Positions 43,742 to 52,098 of a DNA stretch of 54,394 bases are shown in pieces. The stretch spans positions 1 to 54,394 of the forward strand of contig CAZMPM010000005.1 of the NCBI GenBank assembly GCA_964568525.1, in the 5' to 3' direction. The translations under genes and the position numbers were made by a program. How positions within the stretch are numbered: the stretch's first letter is position 1; every line of letters starts with the position of its first letter. Below the pieces are notes generated by a model that saw only the letters and a list, made by a program, of their open reading frames with translations, ran no database searches and was not told where the DNA came from. The stretch comes from CAYZPB01 sp964568525 (GTDB taxonomy: Bacteria; Bacillota; Bacilli; Tepidibacillales; Tepidibacillaceae).

Positions 43742-44911
43742 TCAACTTTCCTGCCATTGCTTCACACCCTCAATCAAGATGTCGAGCCCTGCAGCTAGCT
43801 TCTCTTTATTAATATTTAGTGGCGGTAACAGGCGAATTACATTCGGTCCCGCTACCAGAACTAATAGCTGCTTCTCTCGACAGATTTTTTGTAGATCAGC
43901 CACCGGCTTCGCAAAAGTAATCCCAACCATCAGACCTTTTCCGCTAACCGCCTGAAATTCCCTTATCCCCGCTAACTCACTTCGCAATCGCTCAAAAATG
44001 TAGCTCTCCAGCTTGCGAACATTTTCAAGTATGTCGCCTTGTTCCAATGCCTCGATTGTTGCTAATGCAGCAGTTGTGACGATAAAGTTGCCGCCAAATG
44101 TTGAGCCGTGTGAACCCGCAGTAAATGCTGCTCCATACTTATCCTTAGCTAACATTGCGCCAATCGGGAAACCACTTGCTAATCCTTTTGCCAGGGTAAT
44201 AACATCAGGCTCAATACCGTAATGCTGGAAGGCGAACCACTTACCGGTCCTGCACATCCCTGTCTGCACCTCATCGACGATTAGCATAATCCCCTGCTCT
44301 TGTGCCAACTTAGCAACAGCTTGCACCCATTCCGCATTCATCGGGATAACGCCGCCTTCACCTTGGATCATCTCCAGCATAATCGCTGCGGTTTTGTCGT
44401 TAATTGTCGCTTTAAGTAAATCAATATCTCCAGCGGCAATTGTCTTAAAACCACTAGGCAGCGGCGCAAAACCATCCTTAACCTTATCTTGACCGGTTGC
44501 CGTTAGCGTTGCCAATGTGCGACCGTGAAACGATTTCTCAAAAGTGATAATCTCATAACGGCCATTATCAAGAACTTTCTGTTGATAACGTCGGGCCAAT
44601 TTAATCGCCGCCTCATTAGCTTCAGCTCCGCTGTTGCCAAAGAAGGCCAGATCCATACCACTCAGTTCAGTAATTTTTTCGGCCAGCTGCAGCTGCGGCT
44701 CAATCAAGTATAGATTCGATGTGTGCCAGAGTTGGTCCAACTGCTTATTCACTGCCGCCTTAACTTGATGCGGCGCATGACCAAGCTGGCAAACACCAAT
44801 ACCCGCGGTTAAATCCAAATATTTTTTGCCTTGGTCGTCAGTTAAGTAGGCACCTTCGCCCTTAACAAACTTCAGCACTCTCTCTCCATAATTCTCAAAT
44901 AATGCGTTCAT
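43742..44911 (-). CDS. argD: Acetylornithine aminotransferase
   Basis: 389 residues. A PLP class III aminotransferase that converts N-acetylglutamate semialdehyde to N-acetylornithine. Visible: LDLTAGIGVCQLGHAPHQV, FFGNSGAEANEAAIKLAR, the Asp in LIVDEVQTGMCRTG and the PLP lysine in ITLAKGLASGFPIGA. It starts directly at the base after the argB stop, behind GAGG. Context in the arg operon favours ArgD over ornithine aminotransferase. Confidence 0.96.
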   Translation of the reverse strand: MNALFENYGERVLKFVKGEGAYLTDDQGKKYLDLTAGIGVCQLGHAPHQVKAAVNKQLDQLWHTSNLYLIEPQLQLAEKITELSGMDLAFFGNSGAEANEAAIKLARRYQQKVLDNGRYEIITFEKSFHGRTLATLTATGQDKVKDGFAPLPSGFKTIAAGDIDLLKATINDKTAAIMLEMIQGEGGVIPMNAEWVQAVAKLAQEQGIMLIVDEVQTGMCRTGKWFAFQHYGIEPDVITLAKGLASGFPIGAMLAKDKYGAAFTAGSHGSTFGGNFIVTTAALATIEALEQGDILENVRKLESYIFERLRSELAGIREFQAVSGKGLMVGITFAKPVADLQKICREKQLLVLVAGPNVIRLLPPLNINKEKLAAGLDILIEGVKQWQES

Positions 44912-45769
44912 TTAGACAACCTCTGCTTTATTACATATTTTTGTGCCAACTGCTTTATTACTAAAAATCTTGCTAATAATCCCTTCGTCACGACCGTCAA
45001 TAATATAAATATCTTCCACGCCTTGCTCTAAACAACTGATTGCTGCATTTACTTTTGGTATCATGCCTTTAGTAACCTGACATTCGGTCTTGAGAACCTC
45101 AATATCCTCCGGCGTTAACTGATGTAGAATCTCTCTCTTACCATTCTCAGTGTGATAAATGCCAGGAATGTCCGAAACCATCAACATCTTCTTCGCACTC
45201 AGATGAACGGCAATCGCCTGAGAAACAGTGTCAGCATTTACGTTATAAATCTGACCATTATCATCCATACCCAATGGGCTAATTACCGGAATTGTTTTTG
45301 TTAAATAGAACTGTTCCAGTAGTGAGAAATTAATCTCCGTTATCTTGCCGACAAAACCTAGGCGCGGATCAAGTTGCTCCGCCTTGAGCATACCATCGTC
45401 CAAGCCACTTAGACCGATGGCTTTGCCACCTGCTTTGTACAGTTTTTTCACGACCTCGGAATTCTCCTTACCATTAAGCACCATCTGCACCACGTCAAGC
45501 GTCTCAGCATCGGTAACCCGTAGCCCATCGACAAAAGTCGACTCAATCCCCAACTTTTTCAGCATTGCGGTAATTGAAGGTCCACCCCCATGAACGATTA
45601 CAGGGAACCAACCACTATTGTTTAAATGAACAATCTCCTCGTAGAAACTATCTGGTAACTCTGACATTACGCTGCCGCCGATCTTGACGACGACAACTTG
45701 TTCATAATGTGCTCTAAATATTTTATTTTTATTAAGTTCGATATGATGCGTTGATTCGTACATAATCAT
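44912..45769 (-). CDS. argB: Acetylglutamate kinase
   Basis: 285 residues. It phosphorylates N-acetylglutamate, the arginine-sensitive step in many bacteria. The amino-acid kinase fold shows VVVKIGGSVMSELPDSF, VIVHGGGPSITAMLKKLGI, and NVNADTVSQAIAVHL with LMVSDIPGIY. The N-terminus is about 25 residues longer than in typical short enzymes (YESTHHIELNKNKIFRAHYE); such helices occur in arginine-inhibited hexameric forms, so feedback control is possible. The start overlaps argJ by 38 bases and has no strong ribosome site; ATGs at 45769 and 45763 are both possible. Confidence 0.95.
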   Translation of the reverse strand: MIMYESTHHIELNKNKIFRAHYEQVVVVKIGGSVMSELPDSFYEEIVHLNNSGWFPVIVHGGGPSITAMLKKLGIESTFVDGLRVTDAETLDVVQMVLNGKENSEVVKKLYKAGGKAIGLSGLDDGMLKAEQLDPRLGFVGKITEINFSLLEQFYLTKTIPVISPLGMDDNGQIYNVNADTVSQAIAVHLSAKKMLMVSDIPGIYHTENGKREILHQLTPEDIEVLKTECQVTKGMIPKVNAAISCLEQGVEDIYIIDGRDEGIISKIFSNKAVGTKICNKAEVV

Positions 45770-46952
45770 AGGTTAAATCACACCCCCAAGCTGTAGCTTT
45801 TTCTTTTCCTTGATTAAAATTAACGATAATCTTAACCTCATCCTGTTGTAGCTCTTTTATCAGTAGCGCTTCATCGTAATCCACTACAACGCCTTTGCTT
45901 ATTACATTTAATTCATCAAAATCAATATCTAATAAATTATTATTAATTTGATAGCCACTATTGCCAATCGCCATAATCACGCGTCCCCAGTTAGGATCCG
46001 CACCATGCACTGCGGTTTTCACTAAATTACTGCCAACGACTGTTTTGGCAACTGTTCGCGCCATCGTTAAGTCATCAGCACCCATTACGGTTACCGTTAT
46101 CAGCTTCGTTGCACCCTCGCCGTCCGCCGCAATTTTGCGAGCCAGTTGTTTATTCACATAGCGGAATGCTTGCTTAAAGCCGCACCAATCCGGGTGATTC
46201 TCATTTAAAGGAAGATTCCCTGCCATTCCATTGGTCATACAGATGACCATGTCATTCGTTGAAGTATCGCCATCGACGGTAACCATGTTGTAGCTTGCGT
46301 CGGTGGTACTGCGCATTAGGCGATCGAGCGCGTCTGCGTCAATCGCTGCATCCGTCGTCACAAAAGCGAGCATCGTACCCATGTTGGGATTGATCATCCC
46401 CGATCCTTTTGCCGAGCCGCCGATCGTAATCAGTTTGCCATCGATTTCGACGGTAACCGCTAGCTCTTTAGCCACTAAATCTGTAGTCAGGATTGCTTCG
46501 CTAAAGTCAGCCCCACCCGTACTACTTAGCCCTAAAGCCGCTAACTCAGTTAGACCTGCTTCGATTGTCGGCATTGGTAGCGCCACGCCAATCACTCCTG
46601 TAGAGGCGACCGCTACTTTAGCTGGGTCAAGATGCAGTTTATCGGCGGCGAGTTTGATTGTGCTCCACGCGTCCTTAAGACCTTGTTCGCCGGTGTAGGC
46701 ATTGGCATTGCCACTATTAACCACAATTGCTTGTAGTCTGTCTGTTTTTGCGAGCACCGCTTTTGTTACGATAATTGGCGCTGCCGCAAACTGGTTCAGT
46801 GTATATAGAGCAGCTGCAACAGCTGGTTGATCGCTGTATAAAACTGCTATGTCTTTTTTACTTTTTCTGATGCCGGCATTCACGGCGTTGGCCTTAAAGC
46901 CTGTCGGGGAAGTAACTGTCCCCCCTGCGATTACCTTGAATTCTGTTTGCAT
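45732..46952 (-). CDS. argJ: Bifunctional ornithine acetyltransferase / N-acetylglutamate synthase
   Basis: 406 residues. It transfers acetyl from acetylornithine to glutamate, making the pathway cyclic; with argJ present, a separate argA or argE is not needed. The self-cleavage region is KGSGMINPNMGTMLAF with nucleophile Thr193. The residue before it is Gly192, where many homologues have Ala. Other motifs are VVNSGNANAYTG and ASTGVIGVALPM. It is the second gene of the operon, 67 bases after argC. Confidence 0.97.
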   Translation of the reverse strand: MQTEFKVIAGGTVTSPTGFKANAVNAGIRKSKKDIAVLYSDQPAVAAALYTLNQFAAAPIIVTKAVLAKTDRLQAIVVNSGNANAYTGEQGLKDAWSTIKLAADKLHLDPAKVAVASTGVIGVALPMPTIEAGLTELAALGLSSTGGADFSEAILTTDLVAKELAVTVEIDGKLITIGGSAKGSGMINPNMGTMLAFVTTDAAIDADALDRLMRSTTDASYNMVTVDGDTSTNDMVICMTNGMAGNLPLNENHPDWCGFKQAFRYVNKQLARKIAADGEGATKLITVTVMGADDLTMARTVAKTVVGSNLVKTAVHGADPNWGRVIMAIGNSGYQINNNLLDIDFDELNVISKGVVVDYDEALLIKELQQDEVKIIVNFNQGKEKATAWGCDLTYDYVRINASYRT

Positions 46953-47019
46953 CTGCTTCTCCTCCTTTATTTAGTCACGTTGTCGTTCGTTTACGTTGCA
47001 GTTCACATTGCCTGGCACC

Positions 47020-48099
47020 CTATGGATACATTGGTATAATTTTTAGCCCCAGATCCTGTTCCCAGCCCATCATTAGATTTAGATTCTGAACCGCTTGGCC
47101 GGATGCGCCCTTCATCAGATTGTCGATTGCCGTAATCACGATTATGCGTCCTGTCCGCTTATCTAGGTGTAGACCGATATCACAAAAGTTTGTCCCACTT
47201 ACCTGCTTCGTCTCCGGCAGCTTACCTGCGGCTAACAAACGGATAAACGGTTGCTCAGCATAGGCTTGAGTGTAGATTTCGCGAATCGTCTTCTCATCGA
47301 TAGCTACCCTACCGGGATTTTCCCCGCCTGCCCCTAATTCGATATAGATTGTAGACAGGATGCCGCGAGTCATCGGCACCAGATGTGGTACCATGTCGAT
47401 CAGCAGTTTTTTATTAGCAAGTGTTTCAACAACTCCCTCAATCTCAGGAATATGTTTATGAGCACCGACGCGGTAGGCTTTGAAGTTCTCGTTCACCTCG
47501 GAGAAATGAACTCCACGGCTTACGCCACGTCCTGCTCCGGAAACGCCTGATTTTGCATCGGCGATAATCGATTTTACATCGAGACCTGCCGCAACAATTG
47601 GCGCGATTCCTAGCAAGATTCCCGTTGCATAGCAGCCGGGGTTGGCAATATAATTTGCCTTTTTGATTGTAGCGGGAAACCACTCCGATAAACCATAAAC
47701 CGCTTTATCAAGATTCTCGGCTGTTGGTGCAATAAGCTGGTACCACTCTTCATATACATCACGATCTTTAATCCGAAAATCGCCAGATAAATCAATTATC
47801 TTAAAGCCAGCTTTCAATAATCGTGGCCCGAGTTCTGTACTTACTCCAGAAGGTGTTGCCAGAAAGACGACCTCAGCATTTGCTCGCATATCAGCAAGCT
47901 CTGCATCCGAAACGTCGCCTATCTGCTCAATCGCTAGATTTGTAAAGGTGTTAAGGTGAGGATAGACCTCAGTCACCGATGCGTACTCTTGTGCGCTTGC
48001 ATATAATTTATGAATTGTAACTTGCGGATGCTGCAGCAGCAATCTGATTAACTCAAGACCGCTATAACCTGTCGCACCCACGATTATCACCTTTACCAA
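47020..48099 (-). CDS. argC: N-acetyl-gamma-glutamyl-phosphate reductase
   Basis: 359 residues from a TTG at 48099, seven bases after GAGGTG; no in-frame ATG is near. It reduces acetylglutamyl phosphate to the semialdehyde using NADPH. The nucleotide motif VGATGYSGLELIRLL and the active-site Cys156 (IANPGCYATG) are visible, as is HKHIPEIEG. It is the first gene of argCJBDFGH, behind a promoter with an ArgR-like site and, further upstream, a T-box leader. Confidence 0.97.
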   Translation of the reverse strand: MVKVIIVGATGYSGLELIRLLLQHPQVTIHKLYASAQEYASVTEVYPHLNTFTNLAIEQIGDVSDAELADMRANAEVVFLATPSGVSTELGPRLLKAGFKIIDLSGDFRIKDRDVYEEWYQLIAPTAENLDKAVYGLSEWFPATIKKANYIANPGCYATGILLGIAPIVAAGLDVKSIIADAKSGVSGAGRGVSRGVHFSEVNENFKAYRVGAHKHIPEIEGVVETLANKKLLIDMVPHLVPMTRGILSTIYIELGAGGENPGRVAIDEKTIREIYTQAYAEQPFIRLLAAGKLPETKQVSGTNFCDIGLHLDKRTGRIIVITAIDNLMKGASGQAVQNLNLMMGWEQDLGLKIIPMYP

Positions 48100-48163
48100 T
48101 CTAACTCACCTCGCTTCTCTCCACATGTTTTTACGTTATATTTGGGGTATATTTATAAAAACA

Positions 48164-48199
48164 TAAGTATAATTATACATTTTCAAACTCTAATTGCAA
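48164..48199 (-). promoter_or_regulatory. argC promoter with ArgR-like operator over the -10
   Basis: On the minus strand TTGCAA (48194-48199), a 16-base spacer and TATAAT (48172-48177). The -10 lies inside the perfect 12-base palindrome GTATAATTATAC (48167-48178). The surrounding 18 bases (48164-48181) fit the ArgR/AhrC box pattern (TGAATWWWWATTCA core) with about three mismatches. Repression by arginine would block RNA polymerase here. The leader to argC is then about 65 bases. Confidence 0.6.
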
Positions 48200-48270
48200 G
48201 CAATATTTGCATGTTTTTATAAGATTTTTGCAGTTTTCCTATAATTAATATTTATTAATGCAATTTTCGC

Positions 48271-48303
48271 CCCAGATAAACAATTTCCATCCCAGATAAA
48301 CAA
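48271..48303. repeat. 13-base tandem direct repeat after the T-box terminator
   Basis: CCCAGATAAACAA occurs at 48271-48283 and 48291-48303 with identical sequence, 20 bases apart start to start (about two helical turns). It lies between the T-box terminator and the argC promoter. No function is assigned. Confidence 0.75.
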
Positions 48304-48596
48304 AAAGAGACTATCGCAAAGGACGACAGTCTCGTGGTACCACCTTAATTTAAACTTCTGCAGTCAGACTCGCAGATCGCAGCCAATATGCCGGACGATT
48401 ATTCCTACACTACAGTTGTTTCTCAAATCTGTTAACGCGGATAGCGGTCTGCTTATTCACAGACTCTCAGGAATGGGTTTCAGAATACTGGCTGGAAGAG
48501 CTTTCACCGTATGCTCCTCTCTCTAATGCTAACCATATAATCTTACTCTTTCCTTCATCAATTTGTCGGCTGCACTACGTACAGCTTATATTAATT
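48302..48596 (-). ncRNA. T-box leader of the arg operon, specifier aligns as CCC (Pro)
   Basis: The minus strand carries a complete T-box riboswitch. The T-box AAGGTGGTACCACG is at 48333-48346, and a terminator stem GAGACTGTCG/CGATAGTCTC (48307-48333) is followed by five T. AAGG and ACG can instead pair with CGT and CCTT (about 48321-48327) to form the antiterminator. Stem I is recognisable: AGTA of the loop-E motif, an AGAGAGG AG-box, CGGTGAAAG (GNUG box) and the opposing GAAA. Directly after GAAA (48478-48481) comes CCC (48475-48477) then A, the position of the specifier in the Bacillus glyQS leader (GAAA-GGC-A). It should sense uncharged tRNA and permit read-through into argC. Confidence 0.88.
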
Positions 48597-48600
48597 CATT

Positions 48601-48628
48601 ATTATATAATAATTATTCATCTTGTCAA
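48601..48628 (-). promoter_or_regulatory. Promoter of the T-box leader
   Basis: A consensus TTGACA (48623-48628), 16 bases and TATAAT (48601-48606) on the minus strand. Transcription would begin near 48594, just before Stem I of the T-box. Confidence 0.85.
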
Positions 48629-48654
48629 CTAAAATTTTAAATTTATTTCTTATA

Positions 48655-48703
48655 AACTTCTTAATAATCTCTTAACGATAAATAGACACCAAATTTGTAT
48701 AAT
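48655..48703 (+). promoter_or_regulatory. Promoter region of the exporter operon with tandem TTAA repeats
   Basis: TATAAT at 48698-48703 is followed by GAAGGGG and the ATG at 48736. No good -35 is seen. Upstream, CTTCTTAA and CTCTTAAC repeat at about an 11-base interval (48657-48676), the pattern bound by OmpR/PhoP-family response regulators. No two-component genes are adjacent. Confidence 0.45.
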
Positions 48704-48735
48704 CGGCACTATATAAATGCGAAGGGGATATATGA

Positions 48736-50106
48736 ATGGCTAAAAAAATTATATTAATAGTAGTTGTTTTACTTATAATCGGCGCTGGCGTCTATTATTT
48801 TTTCTTCATGCCTGAAGAGACTGTTCAATCTACTTACCAGACAGCAGCTGCTAAAATCGGCGATATTACGCTTTCTGTCGAAAATTCAGGTATAGTAAAA
48901 TACGCTGACAGCACAACGATTACAAGCAGTATGAATGGTACTGTCGCACAGATTTATGTCAAAAACGGAGATCAAGTTACAGCTAACCAGCCGATTCTCC
49001 GCTTCGATGACCGTGCACTGAAACTACAGCTAGAGCAGGCGAAAACATCTTTGCAGATTGCAAAATTGAATTTAGCGAATCTTTTGCAAACGCGGGTAGA
49101 GAATATCGACAAAGTTACAGTTGCCGATTTAGCGACAGTAACCGCGCCAGTTAGTGGGACAGTGAGCTTTAAAGCTGAACCAGGCTCAACAGTAAATACG
49201 AGTAATTCAGTTATGACAATCACTAGCATGATTGATGGTGTTAGCGGAACAGTTGCTGTATATTCGAAAATAGCCGGCCCAATTACTAACATCAATGTCG
49301 CAAGTGGCGATGAAGTAACTGCGGGTCAGACCTTATTCGAAGTCGATTCCAATTCTCTATACAACCAAGTTGAAATTCAGAAGCAGAATGTCTATAACAG
49401 TCAATTAAAAGTTGATTCTTTGAACCTCGATTATGAGGCTCTAACGCTACGCGCACCACGTTCTGGCACAATCAGTGATTTAATGGTTGAACCAAAACAA
49501 AGTTTATCGCCTAACAGCAAAATCGCTACTTTAACAAGTAAAGATCTTGTCGCAAGCATCGAAGTGGACGAGCTTGATATTTCCTACGTCAAACTGGACA
49601 TGCCGGCAACACTCTATATTCCTGGTTATTCTGAAGAGGATTTGGTTGGTACGGTTAGCTACATTGCCAACAAAGGAAATGTTAAAGATGGCATTACCAG
49701 CTATGAGGTTCAGCTGAGTTTTGCCAATAACGCGCAAGTTAAAGAAGGAATGTCTGTTGATGTAGCAATCATTCTCGATCAAGCCAAAGGCGTACTGCGA
49801 GTTCCAAGTAGTGCTGTAATGACTGCACAAGACGGCAAAATCGTCCGCGTGCTAACAGCTAATGGAATGGAACGAAAAAGCGTAGTCGTTGGTATCAGCG
49901 ATGATACGATGACGGAAATTGTTAGCGGACTAAATGTAGATGATATGGTTGTAACAGCTGTCGTTGTACCTTCTAACGGCACAACTACACCTGGCACCGG
50001 TCTTGGCACTCCTGGCGTGATGATACCTGGCGTTACTGGCGGTAGCGGAGGTGGCGGAGGTATGGGCGGTGGCCTTGGCGGAGGTGGCGGCCTTGGATCG
50101 CACTAA
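48736..50106 (+). CDS. Membrane fusion (HlyD/MacA-like) subunit of an ABC exporter
   Basis: 456 residues. One N-terminal membrane helix (about 5-24) is followed by a split lipoyl/barrel-sandwich domain (GTVAQIYVKNGDQVTANQPI near 70-90 and APRSGTISDLMVEPKQSL near 235-255) around a coiled-coil hairpin. A second lipoyl-like half (GPITNINVASGDEVTAGQTL) sits between them. Beta-barrel and membrane-proximal domains follow (EVDELDISYVKLDMPATLYI; VPSSAVMTAQDGKIVRVLTA). The last 30 residues are almost pure glycine with a few Met/Leu. It links to the ATPase and permease encoded downstream. The start is supported by GAAGGGG. Confidence 0.9.
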   Translation: MAKKIILIVVVLLIIGAGVYYFFFMPEETVQSTYQTAAAKIGDITLSVENSGIVKYADSTTITSSMNGTVAQIYVKNGDQVTANQPILRFDDRALKLQLEQAKTSLQIAKLNLANLLQTRVENIDKVTVADLATVTAPVSGTVSFKAEPGSTVNTSNSVMTITSMIDGVSGTVAVYSKIAGPITNINVASGDEVTAGQTLFEVDSNSLYNQVEIQKQNVYNSQLKVDSLNLDYEALTLRAPRSGTISDLMVEPKQSLSPNSKIATLTSKDLVASIEVDELDISYVKLDMPATLYIPGYSEEDLVGTVSYIANKGNVKDGITSYEVQLSFANNAQVKEGMSVDVAIILDQAKGVLRVPSSAVMTAQDGKIVRVLTANGMERKSVVVGISDDTMTEIVSGLNVDDMVVTAVVVPSNGTTTPGTGLGTPGVMIPGVTGGSGGGGGMGGGLGGGGGLGSH

Positions 50107-50812
50107 GGTACTTGAATTAAAACAGATTAGCAAAGTATATGGCGAGGGCGAAATTGCGGTTCATGCCCTTCGTGCTGTTGATTTTACCGTTACTGAAGGC
50201 GAATACATCGCAATTATGGGCCCATCCGGCTCCGGCAAATCAACATTAATGAATATAATTGGCTGTCTTGATACACCAACTGACGGTCAATACTTTATCG
50301 ATAGTAAAGAGGTTAGCAAACTAAATGATGACCAATTAGCGGTAATTCGTAACCAGTCAATCGGTTTCATTTTTCAAGGCTACAACCTTTTACCAAATCT
50401 GACAGCACTCGAAAATGTGGAGTTACCGCTCAGCTATCGTGGTGTTAGCCGCAACGAGCGCCATCAATTAGCCTTAGCAGCTCTGGAACGTGTCGGACTT
50501 AGCGACCGCACTCACCATCGACCAGCCGAACTGTCTGGCGGGCAGCAACAACGTGTTGCCATTGCGCGGGCAATAACTGGAGAACCGAAAATTTTGTTAG
50601 CGGATGAACCGACGGGAAACTTGGACTCGCAATCTGAACAGGAAATCTTGAGTGTTTTTGCCGGACTGAATGACCAAGGCATGACAGTCTTAGTAGTAAC
50701 ACACGATGCAACCGTTGCAGAACATAGTAAACGTCACATAATCATGCGTGACGGCTCTATCATTAAGGATAAGGTTTTTAGAGCTGTAGCGGAAGGAGGC
50801 GCTAAACGATGA
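50093..50812 (+). CDS. MacB-type ABC exporter ATPase
   Basis: 239 residues from a TTG at 50093. The ribosome site is GGAGG eight bases upstream, inside the codons of the glycine-rich tail of the preceding gene, so the two overlap by 14 bases; a GTG at 50051 would add an unlikely leader. Motifs: Walker A GPSGSGKS, Q-loop FQGYNLLP, signature LSGGQQQR, Walker B ILLADEPTGNLDS and the H-loop VVTHD. It belongs to the MacB/LolD group of exporters of peptides, macrolides or lipoproteins. It overlaps the permease start by four bases. Confidence 0.93.
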   Translation: MDRTKVLELKQISKVYGEGEIAVHALRAVDFTVTEGEYIAIMGPSGSGKSTLMNIIGCLDTPTDGQYFIDSKEVSKLNDDQLAVIRNQSIGFIFQGYNLLPNLTALENVELPLSYRGVSRNERHQLALAALERVGLSDRTHHRPAELSGGQQQRVAIARAITGEPKILLADEPTGNLDSQSEQEILSVFAGLNDQGMTVLVVTHDATVAEHSKRHIIMRDGSIIKDKVFRAVAEGGAKR

Positions 50813-51978
50813 AAATTTGGGAGAGTATCCGCGTTGCTTGGAAGAGTATTAAAGGGAATAAAATCCGTTCAGTGCTTACAACCCTTGGCGTTATCATCGG
50901 TGTAGCCGCTGTAATTGCTCTGATTGCTGTCGGTCAAGGCGTAACGCAAGATATTACCGGCGAGTTAGAAGACCTTGGAACAAATTTAATCGTTGTAACC
51001 GGCATGCGAAGCCTGGGCGGCGTCCTGGAAAGCGCGGACGTTGAGCAACTGAAGCGACTCCCGAGTATAAGCCGAGTCGCCCCCTCCATCTCACAAAATG
51101 AGGTAACTGTCAAAGCAGGAACTACATCAACGACAGCGACAGTCGAAGGGACGAATGAGGACTACCCTGATGTCCGTAACTTTAAATTGGTTCAGGGACG
51201 ATTTATTACTCCTGACGATGTTGACAAACGCAAACGCGTTGCAGTGATTGGGCAGGATATCTATGATGAACTATATGGCACAGGCAACGCACTTGGCGAA
51301 TCAATTACCATTAACGGCCAGCGCTACACGATTATTGGTCTAATGGAGTCGAAGGGCGAAGTGCTTGGACAGGACCTTGATAAAAACATTTTTATCCCAA
51401 TCAGCTCGGCTGAGCGGTTGTTAGGAACCAAAATTCTGCGGACTATCTATGTACAAGCAACAACGACAAACGAGACGACTTCCGCAGTTGCAGAAATTAA
51501 TCAGTTGTACGAAAAGAAATTTGGCAAACCCGACTTAGTTAGAATAACAAGCCAGGATCAGTTAATTGGCTCAATGGATTCGATGACACAATCTTTGACG
51601 CTAATGCTAGGAGCAATCGCCGGTATCTCACTACTCGTTGGCGGAATTGGCATTATGAATATTATGCTCGTTTCGGTTACGGAGCGGACACGTGAAATAG
51701 GTATCCGTAAAGCAATCGGGGCAAGACGTCGCGACATTATGATGCAGTTTCTTGTAGAGGCAATTATCCTAAGTATTGCCGGAGGAATAATCGGCATACT
51801 GCTTGGCGCTTTATCAGCGTCACTAATCTCAACGGGTCTGGGCTGGGCAACGGTAATTCCGGTCTGGTCAGTTCTGTTAGCCTTTACTTTCTCGGTATTG
51901 GTCGGTGTATTCTTCGGTATCTATCCAGCAATGAAGGCATCGAAGTTGCATCCAATCGAAGCATTACGTCGCGAATAA
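50809..51978 (+). CDS. MacB-type ABC exporter permease
   Basis: 389 residues. The first membrane helix is at about 20-42 (VLTTLGVIIGVAAVIALIAV), then a large outer MacB periplasmic-core-like domain (to about 250) and a C-terminal FtsX domain with three helices (ISLLVGGIGIMNIMLVSVTE, REIGIRKAIGARRRDIMMQF). It ends in the typical ASKLHPIEALRRE. With the two preceding genes it forms a tripartite efflux system. In Gram-positives such systems export antimicrobial peptides or drugs, but the substrate cannot be read from sequence. Confidence 0.94.
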   Translation: MKIWESIRVAWKSIKGNKIRSVLTTLGVIIGVAAVIALIAVGQGVTQDITGELEDLGTNLIVVTGMRSLGGVLESADVEQLKRLPSISRVAPSISQNEVTVKAGTTSTTATVEGTNEDYPDVRNFKLVQGRFITPDDVDKRKRVAVIGQDIYDELYGTGNALGESITINGQRYTIIGLMESKGEVLGQDLDKNIFIPISSAERLLGTKILRTIYVQATTTNETTSAVAEINQLYEKKFGKPDLVRITSQDQLIGSMDSMTQSLTLMLGAIAGISLLVGGIGIMNIMLVSVTERTREIGIRKAIGARRRDIMMQFLVEAIILSIAGGIIGILLGALSASLISTGLGWATVIPVWSVLLAFTFSVLVGVFFGIYPAMKASKLHPIEALRRE

Positions 51979-52044
51979 TTAAATTATTTTCACTTACCAG
52001 CACCCCCGCTGTCTAAGTTATATAAAACATAATATTATGACACA

Positions 52045-52086
52045 AGATAGGAGCTTATTATGAAGAAACATAATAGGCTCCTATCT
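52045..52086. terminator. Hairpin between the exporter and transketolase genes
   Basis: AGATAGGAGC (52045-52054) and TATTATG (52056-52062) pair with CATAATA (52069-52075) and GCTCCTATCT (52077-52086), with one mismatch and a six-base loop. It is a 17-pair stem between convergent operons. No long T tract follows on either strand. Confidence 0.75.
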
Positions 52087-52098
52087 ATCTATATATAT

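Noticed and set aside
48302..48596. Calling the T-box simply an arginine T-box from its neighbours
   Set aside because: No Arg codon falls at the specifier position when Stem I is aligned; the sequence reads CCC there.
38499..52088. A 15-base string (TAGGCTCCTATCTAT) found at 38499 and 52074
   Set aside because: A match of this length is expected by chance about as often as this in a 54 kb window, and the contexts are unrelated.
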